From an uncultured Clostridium sp. (lineage in GTDB: Bacteria > Bacillota > Clostridia > Lachnospirales > Lachnospiraceae): 46,893 nucleotides of DNA. This document shows positions 1 through 9,542 of this stretch, in pieces; position 1 is the stretch's first letter, and every line of letters begins with the position of its first letter. The position numbers and the translations under genes are program-made. The notes beneath the pieces were generated by a model that saw only the letters and a program-made list of their open reading frames with translations, searched no databases and was not told where the DNA came from. The stretch lies in assembly GCA_900540335.1 (NCBI GenBank), contig UQFC01000007.1, positions 1-46,893 of the forward strand, in the 5' to 3' direction.

Positions 1-1
1 G

Positions 2-97
2 ATCCTGGATGTGGCCAGCGGTGTAAAGGAGCCCTATAGTGATCAGTACGGATTTCATAATGACATGTGCATTTTTAATCCGGCACCGATTACCTGA
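2..97 (+). CDS. 3' end of an unidentified gene
   Basis: The window opens inside a reading frame that closes with TGA at 95-97, leaving 31 codons ending in IFNPAPIT. Its start lies outside the window. I do not recognise the family from this fragment. The terminator at 124-149 directly follows, which supports a real gene end. Confidence 0.5.
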   Translation: MLDVASGVKEPYSDQYGFHNDMCIFNPAPIT

Positions 98-123
98 GAA
101 ACGGTCTGATGCAGGATTTGATC

Positions 124-149
124 GGGAGGCATAATCGCCTCCCTTTTTT
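124..149 (+). terminator. Intrinsic terminator of the upstream gene
   Basis: A perfect 7-bp G+C-rich stem (GGGAGGC at 124-130, GCCTCCC at 137-143) with a 6-nt loop is followed by six T residues at 144-149. This is a textbook Rho-independent terminator for the partial gene ending at 97. Confidence 0.9.
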
Positions 150-206
150 CATACTCTGGAAGTAGCTGACAGGCAAAATGATAAAGCAGAGAGCGGAGGG
201 GTGGGC

Positions 207-1184
207 GTGAACGACAGTTATATGGAAGTTTTGCAGCAGTATGAGGGGGAAACTCTCAATGTGCGGAGAGGACGCGGGGCCTGGATTTGTGAGCAGAGCG
301 ACGGGATCCGCCTGTTAAAGGAATACAGGGGAACCCTGCGGCGTCTGGAGTTTGAGGAGGCTGTGTTGACGGAACTGGAAAACGCCGGATTGGAACAGGT
401 GGATCAGTATGTGCGCAGCCGGGAGGGAGCGCTGATTGCAGCCGGAGAGGACGGAAGCAGATATATTCTGAAAAAATGGTTTCTGGACCGGGAATGCAGT
501 CTGAGGGACAGCCGTGAAATCCTGACAGCCGTAAGCAGGATTGCAGCTTTGCACCGGGCATTCCGGAAGATTCCCTGGCGGGAGGAATGGGATCTTGGTT
601 CAATGGTTCCGCCGGGGGTGGATGAAGAGATGAAACGGCACAGCAGAGAAATGAAACGGGCCTGTGCTTTTATCAGAAAAAAACGGAAGAAAAGTGAGTT
701 TGAACTGTGTGTGATGCAGCACTTTCAATGTTATTATGAACAGGCGCTGGAGGCTCAGGACGGACTGGAACTACTTGAGAAGAAGCAGGGACAGGACCGT
801 CTTTTTTTGTGCCATGGAGATCTGGATCAGCATCATATTCTGATTGGATCTCAGGATGTGGCGTTTATTGAATTTAATCAGATGCATCTGGGAGATCAGA
901 TGACGGATTTGTACCGTTTTATGCGAAAGGCCATGGAAAAGCATGGCTGGGATCCGCGGCTGGGGGCGGCGATGCTGGAAGCATATGACCGGGTGCTTCC
1001 CACCAGCCGGGAGGATCGGGCCTGTTTGTATTATCTGTTTCTCTATCCGGAGAAATACTGGAAGCAGCTGAATTATTACATGAATACGAATAAGGCATGG
1101 ATTCCTGAAAAAAATGTGGAGAAGCTTAAGCTTCTGGAAGAGCAGGAGACAGGGCGTCGTCAGTTTCTGCGGGAGATACGGTAA
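207..1184 (+). CDS. CotS-family spore coat kinase-like protein
   Basis: This 325-residue protein resembles the CotS/YsxE spore-coat family, which shares the aminoglycoside-phosphotransferase/choline-kinase fold. A catalytic-loop-like HGDLDQHHIL appears about two-thirds along, followed by FIEFNQ and then a DLYRFMRKAMEKHGW segment typical of clostridial CotS homologues. The loop lacks the usual downstream Asn (HxDxxxxN), and the metal-binding DFD position reads EFN, so kinase activity is doubtful. A structural or coat-assembly role is plausible, as for other members. I chose GTG at 207 because GGAGGG at 195-200 sits 6 nt upstream; an in-frame GTG at 201 would abut the ribosome binding site. The 3' end overlaps the convergent gene on the other strand by 59 nt. 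Confidence 0.75.
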   Translation: MNDSYMEVLQQYEGETLNVRRGRGAWICEQSDGIRLLKEYRGTLRRLEFEEAVLTELENAGLEQVDQYVRSREGALIAAGEDGSRYILKKWFLDRECSLRDSREILTAVSRIAALHRAFRKIPWREEWDLGSMVPPGVDEEMKRHSREMKRACAFIRKKRKKSEFELCVMQHFQCYYEQALEAQDGLELLEKKQGQDRLFLCHGDLDQHHILIGSQDVAFIEFNQMHLGDQMTDLYRFMRKAMEKHGWDPRLGAAMLEAYDRVLPTSREDRACLYYLFLYPEKYWKQLNYYMNTNKAWIPEKNVEKLKLLEEQETGRRQFLREIR

Positions 1185-2325
1185 AATCCTCAGTCCAGCA
1201 GGTGGTGTAGTGCTGCATTCGCCGTGTTCCGATTCCGCCGGCGAATCCATCCATCAGGGCACGATCCATTCTCTGGTAGGGGATATGGAAGGGGTGTCCG
1301 GCGTGATAGTAGTTAAAGGACATCAGATAGACACTTTGAAGGTCAGGAAGCTGTGTCTCATACAGAATGTAGCCTCTTTGATTTTGAGAGCCATAGGGAA
1401 AGCTGAAGGCGCCGGAAATACAGTAGGAGGAGCTGGGGCCAAACAGGGAGGCGCTTGTACGTATGCCCTTTTGCAGTCGGGAGATCGGGGCTGTATAGTC
1501 GGTACCTCCTCTGGAAAACAGGAGGTGACCGGAAATCGGGCTGCGGTCTTCCGCGGGGACGGGATCTGGAAAAATGGCAAAGCTGTCCTGCCACCAGGGA
1601 GAAAAGCCATTGATGCGGAAATGTTCAATCACGGCGGCTCTGTTATGGGAAAGCCGGACATAAACAGCGGTTGCAGACAGGGATTCCTTCGGCAGTTCCT
1701 GGCCGGAGGAATACAGCTGATTGGAGAAATAAATTTTTTGCGAATCAGTATGTACAGCGGAGGCATCCTTCATGCGAAGGAGATCCGTCTGGGATAAATC
1801 TGACAGAATTTCAGCCGGAATGCCAAGAGAGGAAAGCTTTTGGGAAACGGCCTGAGCTTCCTGGGAAACCGGAGCTTTTTCTGCAGTGTCCAGGGAAAGA
1901 TGGTTCCAGAATACGCAGGTTCCGGTCAGAAGAATGCAGACAGGGAAGTAAAGCTTTGTCAGACGCCTTTCGCCGGGGGAAAGCTCAGGTTCCGGAAAAA
2001 CAGGCATCAGGGCAAGCATTTCCTCTGTGAGGCGGAAGCAGGAAACGATGAGAACGAGAAACCAGAGTATCACAGGAAGCCCTGCAAAAAGAACGGAGGA
2101 GGTTCCCGGAAACAGAAGACCAAGGACAGTAGCGGCAGCAAGCCAGACGGAAAGCCATAAAAAGGGATCCCGTTCTGAGGGGATTTCATAAACACGGCAC
2201 ATTTCTTTCAGGTCGCGGCGAATCAGAAGCAGAAGGGCCATGCGCAGACCGGTGACTGCAAGTGCAGGGAGCGGCGAATCAGAAAAGAGCGGTGTCCGGG
2301 CGGCGGGAGAAACCAGAAGACCCAA
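1126..2325 (-). CDS. Membrane-anchored protein of unknown function
   Basis: The predicted 399-residue protein has three clear hydrophobic segments (about 55-73, 76-97 and 125-141) and possibly one near 20-36. A soluble C-terminal region of roughly 250 residues follows, probably outside the membrane. I do not recognise the family. The first possible start is a TTG at 2323-2325 without a good ribosome binding site; an internal Met at residue 29 is an alternative, so the N-terminus is uncertain. The gene converges on the CotS-like gene and overlaps its last 59 nt. It is preferred over a 227-codon plus-strand frame in the same place because it is longer and has coherent membrane segments. Confidence 0.6.
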   Translation of the reverse strand: MGLLVSPAARTPLFSDSPLPALAVTGLRMALLLLIRRDLKEMCRVYEIPSERDPFLWLSVWLAAATVLGLLFPGTSSVLFAGLPVILWFLVLIVSCFRLTEEMLALMPVFPEPELSPGERRLTKLYFPVCILLTGTCVFWNHLSLDTAEKAPVSQEAQAVSQKLSSLGIPAEILSDLSQTDLLRMKDASAVHTDSQKIYFSNQLYSSGQELPKESLSATAVYVRLSHNRAAVIEHFRINGFSPWWQDSFAIFPDPVPAEDRSPISGHLLFSRGGTDYTAPISRLQKGIRTSASLFGPSSSYCISGAFSFPYGSQNQRGYILYETQLPDLQSVYLMSFNYYHAGHPFHIPYQRMDRALMDGFAGGIGTRRMQHYTTCWTEDFTVSPAETDDALSPALPEA

Positions 2326-2436
2326 ATGAAGGTTTGTATCAAAAGTATATCATAGACGATTTTGAAAATCCTTACAGATTCTGGTTAAATTCTTAATTTT
2401 TCTGAATTGCCGGTGGTCAGGTTTCAGTGATATAGA

Positions 2437-2465
2437 TTGACAGATTTTTCAAAAAAGTGTATAGT
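2437..2465 (+). promoter_or_regulatory. Sigma-A promoter for phosphoglucomutase
   Basis: TTGACA at 2437-2442 and TATAGT at 2460-2465 are separated by exactly 17 bp. Transcription would start about 55 nt before the ATG at 2527. The promoter lies inside the in-frame upstream extension of pgm, which argues that the extension is not translated. Confidence 0.85.
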
Positions 2466-2526
2466 TATGTTAGGAAAATTTGTGTTCCTGCACATATTTT
2501 TACTAAGAAATTCGGGGGAGACAGTT

Positions 2527-4209
2527 ATGTATCTGGATGATTACAAACGCTGGCTTGCTGCAGATCTGGAAGACGCAGATCTGAAGCCGGAACTGGCAAA
2601 AATTGAAGGAAATGACGAGGAAATCAAGGATCGCTTTGCAGTAGCTCTGAAGTTCGGTACAGCAGGCCTGCGCGGTGTGCTGGGAGCCGGAACCAACCGG
2701 ATGAACATTTATGTAGTTCGTCAGGCAACACAGGGACTGGCAAACTGGGTGAAGACTCAGGGCGGCAACCAGACAGTTGCAATCAGCTATGACAGCCGTT
2801 TAAAGAGTGACGTATTTGCAAAGACTGCAGCAGGAGTTCTGGCTGCCAACGGCATTAAGGTGCGTATCTACGATGCTCTGATGCCGGTACCGGCTCTGTC
2901 CTTTGCAACCCGTTATTACCAGTGCAATGCGGGTATTATGGTGACTGCATCCCATAACCCGGCCAAGTATAACGGCTACAAGGCATACGGTCCTGACGGC
3001 TGCCAGATGACAGACGATGCAGCTGCCATTGTGTATGATGAGATTTTGAAGACGGATATTCTGGAGGGAGCAAAATACATCTCCTTTGCAGAAGGCGTGG
3101 AAAACGGTATGATCCGCTTTGTTGGCGATGACTGTAAGAAGGCTTTTTATGAGGCGATTGAAGCGCGTCAGGTTCGTCCGGGTCTGTGCAGAACTGCCGG
3201 ACTGAAGCTGGTTTACAGCCCCTTGAACGGTTCCGGACTGGTTCCGGTTACCACAGTCTTAAACGACATGGGAATTACAGACATTACCATTGTTCCGGAG
3301 CAGGAGTATCCGAACGGCTACTTTACCACCTGCAGTTACCCGAACCCGGAGATTTTTGCAGCTCTGGAGCTGGGACTGAATCTGGCGAAGGAGACAGATG
3401 CCGATCTGATGCTGGCAACGGATCCGGATGCTGACCGTGTGGGCATTGCCATGAAGTGCCCGGATGGCTCCTATGAGCTGGTAAGCGGCAATGAGATGGG
3501 CGCTCTGCTGCTTGATTATATCTGTGCAGGACGAATCGAGAAGGGAACGATGCCTGAGCGTCCGGTTGCTGTAAAGTCTATTGTTTCCACTCCGCTGGCA
3601 GATGCCATTGCAGCTCACTACGGTGTTGAGATGAGAAATGTGCTTACAGGCTTTAAGTGGATCGGCGATCAGATTGCAGGTCTGGAGGCAGCAGGTGAGG
3701 TTGACCGCTTTATCTTCGGATTTGAGGAGAGCTACGGATACCTGGCCGGTCCTTATGTTCGTGACAAGGATGCAGTTATCGGCTCTATGCTGATTTGTGA
3801 GATGGCAGCTTACTACCGCAGCATCGGCAGCTCCATTAAGCAGCGTCTGGAAGAGATTTATGCAGAATATGGCCGTTATCTGAACAAGGTTGACAGCTTT
3901 GAATTCCCGGGCCTGACCGGTATGGATAAGATGGCCGGCATTATGCAGGGACTGCGGGATAATCCTCCCACAGAGTTTGCAGGCTACAAGGTAGAGAAGG
4001 TTACAGATTATCAGAAGCCTGAGGAAACCGGTCTTCCGGCAGCCAATGTACTGATTTACGCTCTGGAGGGCGGAGCAACTGTTGTAGTTCGTCCTTCCGG
4101 TACAGAGCCGAAGATCAAGACCTACTTTACAACTCTGGGCAAGGACCTGGCAGAGGCACAGGCTCAGAAGGACAAGCTGGCAGAGGCAATGAAGCCGATT
4201 CTGGCATAA
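2527..4209 (+). CDS. pgm: Phosphoglucomutase/phosphomannomutase
   Basis: The enzyme interconverts glucose-6-phosphate and glucose-1-phosphate in the cytoplasm (alpha-D-phosphohexomutase superfamily). All four landmark motifs are visible: the phosphoserine loop TASHNP at 140-145 (Ser142), metal-binding DPDADR at 299-304, sugar-binding GFEESYGY at 398-405 and phosphate-binding RPSGTEPK at 522-529. The 560-residue length fits the long PgcA-type bacterial enzymes. ATG at 2527 follows GGGGGAG at 2514-2520; an upstream in-frame TTG coincides with the -35 box and is rejected. The gene is monocistronic between its own promoter and a terminator. It could supply glucose-1-phosphate to RfbF in the glycan locus; that link is inferred. 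Confidence 0.95.
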   Translation: MYLDDYKRWLAADLEDADLKPELAKIEGNDEEIKDRFAVALKFGTAGLRGVLGAGTNRMNIYVVRQATQGLANWVKTQGGNQTVAISYDSRLKSDVFAKTAAGVLAANGIKVRIYDALMPVPALSFATRYYQCNAGIMVTASHNPAKYNGYKAYGPDGCQMTDDAAAIVYDEILKTDILEGAKYISFAEGVENGMIRFVGDDCKKAFYEAIEARQVRPGLCRTAGLKLVYSPLNGSGLVPVTTVLNDMGITDITIVPEQEYPNGYFTTCSYPNPEIFAALELGLNLAKETDADLMLATDPDADRVGIAMKCPDGSYELVSGNEMGALLLDYICAGRIEKGTMPERPVAVKSIVSTPLADAIAAHYGVEMRNVLTGFKWIGDQIAGLEAAGEVDRFIFGFEESYGYLAGPYVRDKDAVIGSMLICEMAAYYRSIGSSIKQRLEEIYAEYGRYLNKVDSFEFPGLTGMDKMAGIMQGLRDNPPTEFAGYKVEKVTDYQKPEETGLPAANVLIYALEGGATVVVRPSGTEPKIKTYFTTLGKDLAEAQAQKDKLAEAMKPILA

Positions 4210-4258
4210 GAGGCAGAGTGTACCGCTGTGAAACAGCGAAAAATCCATAAAAGGATGA

Positions 4259-4313
4259 GAGGCGGCGGCTTCCCGAATTGTCTGAAGACACGGGGGGCGG
4301 CCGCTTCTTTTTT
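4259..4313 (+). terminator. Intrinsic terminator after pgm
   Basis: An 11-bp G+C-rich stem with one wobble and one mismatch (arms 4259-4269 and 4297-4307) is followed by six T residues at 4308-4313. A smaller hairpin, CGCTGT/ACAGCG at 4224-4238, lies between the stop codon and this terminator. Confidence 0.85.
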
Positions 4314-4323
4314 CGATTTATAA

Positions 4324-4352
4324 TTGCACAGGGATTTAAAGTATGCTACAAT
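4324..4352 (+). promoter_or_regulatory. Promoter for threonine synthase
   Basis: TTGCAC at 4324-4329 and TACAAT at 4347-4352 have a 17-bp spacer, and TGC directly before the -10 makes it an extended -10 promoter. It lies just after the pgm terminator and about 75 nt before the thrC start. Confidence 0.75.
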
Positions 4353-4427
4353 CAACGAAAACACAGGCAGCAGAAATTGCCGTAAGCATCTGCTGCAGGC
4401 GCAGACAGGAAAGAGAGGGAGAAAAAT

Positions 4428-5915
4428 ATGAATTTATCCTATCAGAGTACAAGAGGCACAGAAAGCGGCCTGACAGCGTCCCAGGCGATTTTAAAAGGAC
4501 TGGCTGATGACGGCGGATTGTTTATGCCTACTTATATCCCCAGGCTGGAGATTCCGATGGAGCAGCTGGCTGGGATGACTTATCAGGAAACGGCATACCA
4601 GGTGATGAAGCTGTTTCTCAATGATTTTACAGAGGAGGAGCTGCGTTACTGCATTAACAGCGCGTATGACAGTAAGTTTGATACAGAGGAAATTGCTCCT
4701 CTGGTAAAGGCGGACGGAGCCTATTATCTGGAGCTTTTCCATGGAAGCACCATTGCATTTAAGGATATGGCACTTTCTATTCTGCCGTATCTGATGACAA
4801 CCTCTGCGAAGAAGAACCATGTGGAGAATGAAATCGTAATTCTTACAGCCACCTCCGGCGATACCGGAAAGGCAGCCATGGCAGGCTTTGCCGATGTGCC
4901 GGGCACCCGGATTATTGTATTTTATCCCAAGGGCGGAGTCAGCCGGGTTCAGGAGCTGCAGATGGTTACCCAGAAAGGGGACAATACGGCAGTTGTCGCT
5001 ATCCACGGCAATTTTGACGATGCCCAGACCGGTGTGAAGAAGATTTTCGGAGACAGGGCCTTTGGGGAGAAGCTGGCCCGGAAGGGTTTCCAGCTTTCTT
5101 CTGCCAACTCCATTAATATCGGACGTCTGGTTCCTCAGGTTGTTTATTATGTATATGCTTATGCAAAGCTGGTAGAAAATGGAGAGATCCAGAACGGAGA
5201 TCCGATTAATATTACGGTTCCTACCGGTAATTTTGGCAATATTCTGGCGGCTTATTTTGCAAAACAGATGGGAATTCCGGTGAAAACCCTGATTTGCGCC
5301 TCAAATGACAATAAGGTTCTTTATGATTTCTTCCAGACAGGAGTTTATGATAAGAAGAGAGAGTTTATTCTTACCAGCTCACCTTCTATGGATATCCTGA
5401 TTTCCAGCAACCTGGAGCGTCTGATTTATCTGAGCACAGGCTGTGATGCGGAGGCAAACCGCAGACTGATGGAGCAGTTAAATACCCAGGGCTCCTATGA
5501 GGTTACGGAAGCCATGAAGGAAGCCATGAAGGATTTCACAGGCGGATTTGCCACAGAGGCTGAGAATGCGGCTGAGATTAAGAAGGTTTATGAGGATACC
5601 GGATATGTGATTGATACCCATACCGGAGTGGCTTCTGCCGTTTACCGGGCTTACGCGGAAAAAACCGGCGATAAGACCCCTACGGTTATTGCATCGACAG
5701 CCAGCCCCTACAAGTTCTCTCACAGCGTGATGGAAGCTATCCGGGGAGACGAGGGCAGCAGGGACGAGTTTGCCATTATTGACGAGCTGTGTGCTGTATC
5801 CGGCGTGGAGATTCCGGCAGCAGTGGAGGAGATCCGGAATGCCGAGATTCGCCATAAGAGAGAAAGTGATGTGGCGGATATGGAGAATACAGTAGCAGAG
5901 ATTCTGGGACTGTAA
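4428..5915 (+). CDS. thrC: Threonine synthase
   Basis: This PLP enzyme converts O-phosphohomoserine to threonine, the last step of the pathway. The 495-residue protein has the family N-terminus (YQSTRG near residue 5), the PLP-lysine region STIAFKDMAL with Lys112, the phosphate-binding TSGDTGKAA loop, and PTGNFGN later on. Its length matches the longer bacterial/fungal class of threonine synthases. ATG at 4428 follows a GAGGGAG-type ribosome binding site. No homoserine kinase or dehydrogenase is adjacent, so it appears to be a single-gene unit with its own promoter. No terminator was seen before the next gene. Confidence 0.96.
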   Translation: MNLSYQSTRGTESGLTASQAILKGLADDGGLFMPTYIPRLEIPMEQLAGMTYQETAYQVMKLFLNDFTEEELRYCINSAYDSKFDTEEIAPLVKADGAYYLELFHGSTIAFKDMALSILPYLMTTSAKKNHVENEIVILTATSGDTGKAAMAGFADVPGTRIIVFYPKGGVSRVQELQMVTQKGDNTAVVAIHGNFDDAQTGVKKIFGDRAFGEKLARKGFQLSSANSINIGRLVPQVVYYVYAYAKLVENGEIQNGDPINITVPTGNFGNILAAYFAKQMGIPVKTLICASNDNKVLYDFFQTGVYDKKREFILTSSPSMDILISSNLERLIYLSTGCDAEANRRLMEQLNTQGSYEVTEAMKEAMKDFTGGFATEAENAAEIKKVYEDTGYVIDTHTGVASAVYRAYAEKTGDKTPTVIASTASPYKFSHSVMEAIRGDEGSRDEFAIIDELCAVSGVEIPAAVEEIRNAEIRHKRESDVADMENTVAEILGL

Positions 5916-5923
5916 CAAAATAC

Positions 5924-5952
5924 TTCCCAAATTTCGGAAAATGTATTATACT
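5924..5952 (+). promoter_or_regulatory. Probable promoter for the class II aldolase
   Basis: TATACT at 5947-5952 is preceded by TTCCCA at 5924-5929 with a 17-bp spacer. The -10 is good and the -35 is weak. It lies between the thrC stop (5915) and the aldolase start (6039), giving a leader of about 80 nt. Confidence 0.5.
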
Positions 5953-6038
5953 GTTATACAGAAATGCGGTGTGGACAGGTTCGCGGTCCGCGCATTGGGG
6001 GACAATCCCGAATATAAAGGAAAACGGAGGATTTTGAC

Positions 6039-6902
6039 ATGTTAGTATCTGCAACAGAAATGCTGAAAAAAGCAAAAGAGGGGCATTACGCAGTAGGTCA
6101 GTTTAACATTAATAACCTGGAGTGGACCAAGTCTATCCTGGCAACAGCACAGGAGCTGAACTCCCCGGTTATCCTGGGCGTATCTGAGGGTGCAGGAAAA
6201 TACATGACCGGCTTTAAGACCGTAGCAGACATGGTAAAGGCTATGATCGAGGAGATGAATATCACTGTTCCGGTAGCTCTGCATCTGGACCATGGTACTT
6301 ATGACGGATGCTATAAGTGCATTAAGGCAGGATTTTCTTCCATCATGTTTGATGGTTCTCACTATCCCATCGAGGAGAACGTAGAGAAGACCAAGGAGCT
6401 GGTAAAGGTTGCACATGCTATGGGTCTGTCCATCGAGGCTGAGGTTGGTTCCATCGGCGGCGAGGAAGACGGCGTTGTTGGTATGGGTGAGTGCGCAGAT
6501 CCGGATGAGTGTAAGGCTATTGCAGATCTGGGTATTGATTTCCTGGCAGCAGGTATCGGCAATATTCACGGAAAATATCCGGCAAACTGGCAGGGCTTAA
6601 GCTTTGAGACTCTGGATGCCATTCAGCAGAAGACCGGCGATATGCCGTTGGTTCTGCACGGCGGTACCGGAATTCCGGCTGATATGATTAAGAAAGCGAT
6701 TGATCTGGGCGTAGCAAAGATCAACGTAAATACCGAGTGCCAGCTGGCTTTTGCAGCTGCAACCCGTGAGTATATTGAGGCTGGCAAGGATCAGCAGGGC
6801 AAGGGCTTTGACCCGCGTAAGCTGCTGGCTCCCGGCGCAGAGGCTATTAAGGCAACTGTAAAAGAAAAAATGGAGCTGTTCGGTTCTGTAGGCAAAGCGT
6901 GA
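6039..6902 (+). CDS. fba: Class II fructose-bisphosphate aldolase
   Basis: This zinc-dependent aldolase cleaves fructose-1,6-bisphosphate to dihydroxyacetone phosphate and glyceraldehyde-3-phosphate in glycolysis. The 287-residue protein carries HLDHG at 82-86 (catalytic Asp84, zinc His85), zinc ligands in GIGNIHG (His177) and VLHGGTG (His207), and phosphate-binding NVNTE near 229-233. GGAGG lies 9 nt before the ATG. The sequence also fits the GatY/KbaY tagatose-bisphosphate aldolase subfamily, but the housekeeping context and lack of tagatose genes favour the glycolytic role. A strong terminator follows. Confidence 0.92.
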   Translation: MLVSATEMLKKAKEGHYAVGQFNINNLEWTKSILATAQELNSPVILGVSEGAGKYMTGFKTVADMVKAMIEEMNITVPVALHLDHGTYDGCYKCIKAGFSSIMFDGSHYPIEENVEKTKELVKVAHAMGLSIEAEVGSIGGEEDGVVGMGECADPDECKAIADLGIDFLAAGIGNIHGKYPANWQGLSFETLDAIQQKTGDMPLVLHGGTGIPADMIKKAIDLGVAKINVNTECQLAFAAATREYIEAGKDQQGKGFDPRKLLAPGAEAIKATVKEKMELFGSVGKA

Positions 6903-6971
6903 GCTTAAACGCATGTACCATACAGAACGGCGGATCGTCCCGTATGGCTGCGAATGAATTTTAATATGGAG

Positions 6972-7010
6972 CGATGGTGCTTTTCCTGCAGGAGAAGCAC
7001 CATCGTTTTT
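6972..7010 (+). terminator. Intrinsic terminator after fba
   Basis: A perfect 11-bp stem (CGATGGTGCTT at 6972-6982, AAGCACCATCG at 6995-7005) with a 12-nt loop is followed by five T residues at 7006-7010. Confidence 0.93.
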
Positions 7011-7164
7011 CAAGTTTAAGATACCTGGAACGTGTTGCAGGAGAAATAAAAAGAATCACAGTAAAAGCACCAACTGCAAAGGCGCGGGAAAAAAGCATGG
7101 AGACAGACGCGCAGGGAAGGGTTTCTAAAGGGGCAATTCAGTCAGAGGAGAGGAAGAAAAATTT

Positions 7165-9279
7165 ATGAGCGAAGTATTGAATGCTGCAGAGATTTTCGGA
7201 AAAAATGTATTTAATGAATCTGTCATGAGGCAGCGTCTGCCCAAGGATGTATTCAAAAAAATGAAGAAAACCATGGAGGACGGGGCAGAGCTGGATCCGT
7301 CCATTGCAGGAGTAGTGGCTCATGCAATGAAGGAGTGGGCGATGGAGCGCGGAGCTACCCATTATACTCACTGGTTTCAGCCGCTGACCGGTGTTACGGC
7401 TGAGAAGCACGACTCCTTTATTTCCGTGCCGGATGCGGCGGGAAAGGTTATTATGGAGTTTTCTGCCAAGGAGCTGATTAAAGGTGAGCCGGATGCATCC
7501 TCATTTCCCTCCGGCGGACTGCGGGCAACCTTTGAGGCAAGGGGATATACGGCCTGGGACTGCACCTCCCCGGCATTTCTGAGAGAGGATGCCTGCGGAG
7601 TGACTCTCTGTATTCCCACCGCATTCTGCTCCTACCGTGGCGAGGCGCTGGATCAGAAGACACCTCTTCTGCGTTCCATGCAGGCCATTGACAAGCAGGC
7701 TCTTCGGATTCTTCGTCTCTTCGGAAATACGACAGCCAAGCGGGTTGTTCCTTCTGTAGGATCGGAGCAGGAATACTTTATGGTAGACCGGGATAAGTAT
7801 CTCCAGAGAAAGGATCTGATTTATGCAGGAAGAACTCTGTTCGGGGCTATGCCGCCCAAGGGACAGGAGCTGGATGACCATTATTTTGGGGCTATCCGGG
7901 AGAGAATCGGCGCCTATATGAGGGATCTGAATATAGAGCTGTGGAAGCTGGGCGTGACAGCAAAGACGCAGCACAACGAGGCAGCGCCGGCACAGCATGA
8001 GCTGGCTCCTATTTACGAGCAGGCAAACCTGGCTGTGGATCATAATCAGATGACGATGGAGGCCATGAAAAAGGTGGCAGGCCGCCACGGAATGACCTGT
8101 CTGCTTCACGAGAAGCCCTTTGCCGGAGTCAATGGTTCCGGAAAGCATAACAACTGGTCCCTGATCAGTGATGACGGGATCAATCTGTTAAGCCCCGGCG
8201 ATACTCCTCATGAGAATATCCAGTTTCTGCTGGTTCTGGCCTGTATTTTAAAGGCTGTGGACGTTCATGCAGATCTGCTTCGCGAATCTGCGGCAGATGT
8301 GGGAAATGATCACCGTCTGGGAGCAAATGAGGCGCCTCCGGCTATTATTTCCGTATTTCTGGGAGATCAGCTGGAGGATGTGATTGACCAGCTGTGCAGC
8401 ACAGGCGAAGCAACGCATTCCAAACAGGGCGGAACTTTAAGAACCGGTGTGGCAACTCTGCCGGATCTGGATTTGGATGCGACTGACAGAAACAGGACTT
8501 CTCCCTTTGCGTTCACAGGCAATAAGTTTGAATTCCGTATGGTGGGTGCTTCTGATTCTGTTGCTCCGGCCAATGTGGTTTTGAATACTATTGTGGCAGA
8601 GGCATTCAAGGAAGCTGCGGATGAGCTGGAAAAGGCAGAGGATTTTTCGGAAGCAGTTCATGACATGATCAAGAAGCTTCTGAAGGCCCACAGAAGAATT
8701 ATTTTCAATGGCAACGGTTACTCAGATGCCTGGGTGGCTGAGGCAGAAAAACGTGGTCTTCCAAATATCGTGTCCATGGTAGATGCGATTCCTTCTATTA
8801 CGACAGAAAAGTCAGTCAAGCTGTATGAGCAGTTTGGCGTGTTTACCAGAGCAGAGCTGGAATCCCGCGCGGAGATTGAGTATGAGAATTACTCAAAGGT
8901 AATCAACATTGAGGCAAAGACCATGATTGACATGGCCAGCAAGCAGATTATTCCGGCTGTAATCAAATACACAACGCAGCTGGCCGGTTCTCTGGGTGCA
9001 GTGAAAAATGCCTGTCCGGAGGCGGATGTCAGTGTTCAGACAGAGCTGCTGGTGGAGACCTCTGCCCTGCTGTCTGATATGAAGGTTGCGCTGGCTTCTC
9101 TGGAAACTGCTCTGGAAATCTGTTCCGGAATGGAAAGCGCAGAGCAGGCTCATGCCTACCATGAGAAGGTGGTTCCGGCAATGGATGCGCTTCGCGCTCC
9201 GGCAGATCGCCTGGAAATGATCGTGGACAAGGATCTGTGGCCCTTCCCGAGCTACGGAGATTTGCTTTTTGAGGTATAA
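7165..9279 (+). CDS. glnN: Glutamine synthetase type III
   Basis: The enzyme makes glutamine from glutamate, ammonia and ATP in the cytoplasm. The 704-residue length is diagnostic of the dodecameric GSIII family rather than GSI (about 450 residues). Family motifs include [12 protein letters not shown] at 107-118, GSEQEYF at 199-205, NEAAPAQHE at 271-279, NGSGKHNNW at 323-331 and a later [25 protein letters not shown] precedes the ATG at 7165. No clear promoter was found in 7011-7164. No glnB or glnR gene is adjacent. The gene is followed by a hairpin and an unusual repeat array rather than by a classical terminator. Confidence 0.97.
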   Translation: MSEVLNAAEIFGKNVFNESVMRQRLPKDVFKKMKKTMEDGAELDPSIAGVVAHAMKEWAMERGATHYTHWFQPLTGVTAEKHDSFISVPDAAGKVIMEFSAKELIKGEPDASSFPSGGLRATFEARGYTAWDCTSPAFLREDACGVTLCIPTAFCSYRGEALDQKTPLLRSMQAIDKQALRILRLFGNTTAKRVVPSVGSEQEYFMVDRDKYLQRKDLIYAGRTLFGAMPPKGQELDDHYFGAIRERIGAYMRDLNIELWKLGVTAKTQHNEAAPAQHELAPIYEQANLAVDHNQMTMEAMKKVAGRHGMTCLLHEKPFAGVNGSGKHNNWSLISDDGINLLSPGDTPHENIQFLLVLACILKAVDVHADLLRESAADVGNDHRLGANEAPPAIISVFLGDQLEDVIDQLCSTGEATHSKQGGTLRTGVATLPDLDLDATDRNRTSPFAFTGNKFEFRMVGASDSVAPANVVLNTIVAEAFKEAADELEKAEDFSEAVHDMIKKLLKAHRRIIFNGNGYSDAWVAEAEKRGLPNIVSMVDAIPSITTEKSVKLYEQFGVFTRAELESRAEIEYENYSKVINIEAKTMIDMASKQIIPAVIKYTTQLAGSLGAVKNACPEADVSVQTELLVETSALLSDMKVALASLETALEICSGMESAEQAHAYHEKVVPAMDALRAPADRLEMIVDKDLWPFPSYGDLLFEV

Positions 9280-9315
9280 CTGTAAATCAGAGGAAACATA
9301 GAGGAATTTCCGATG

Positions 9316-9344
9316 CTTCTTGTTCGACTTTGCCGGACAAGAAG
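9316..9344 (+). other. Hairpin downstream of glnN
   Basis: CTTCTTGTTCG (9316-9326) pairs with CGGACAAGAAG (9334-9344) across a 7-nt loop, giving an 11-bp stem with one G-T wobble. No T tract follows, so it is not a standard intrinsic terminator. It may stabilise the glnN 3' end or be the only termination signal there. Confidence 0.55.
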
Positions 9345-9542
9345 ATGGCTCGTCCTGAACAGTTACAATCTAATGAGAAAACGGCGGAATATGTCTCGGC
9401 AGGGGACAGGCTTCGTCGTTTTTTCTTTTTTGTGTTGAAGGCTCAGTCTCTTTTGTATAGCAAAAAATACTTGATAAGGATGAGGCGTGTGTGCTTGAGG
9501 AAAATGGCTGCTGACAAGAGCTACTCTCTGGCGAGAGGAAAT
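9345..9542. other. Intergenic stretch with nothing recognised
   Basis: Between the post-glnN hairpin and the repeat array I see no ribosome binding site with a credible gene, no RNA gene and no clear promoter. A 71-codon plus-strand frame through here has no recognisable protein character. Confidence 0.5.

Noticed and set aside
1114..1797. 227-codon plus-strand gene
   Set aside because: It mirrors the minus-strand membrane protein, overlaps the CotS-like gene, and shows no family motifs.
2437..2526. 30-residue N-terminal extension of phosphoglucomutase
   Set aside because: It contains the -35 and -10 boxes of the gene's own promoter, and the ATG at 2527 has a good ribosome binding site.
3259..4248. 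329-codon minus-strand gene
   Set aside because: Antisense to phosphoglucomutase, whose motifs are complete; the frame is a shadow without a ribosome binding site.
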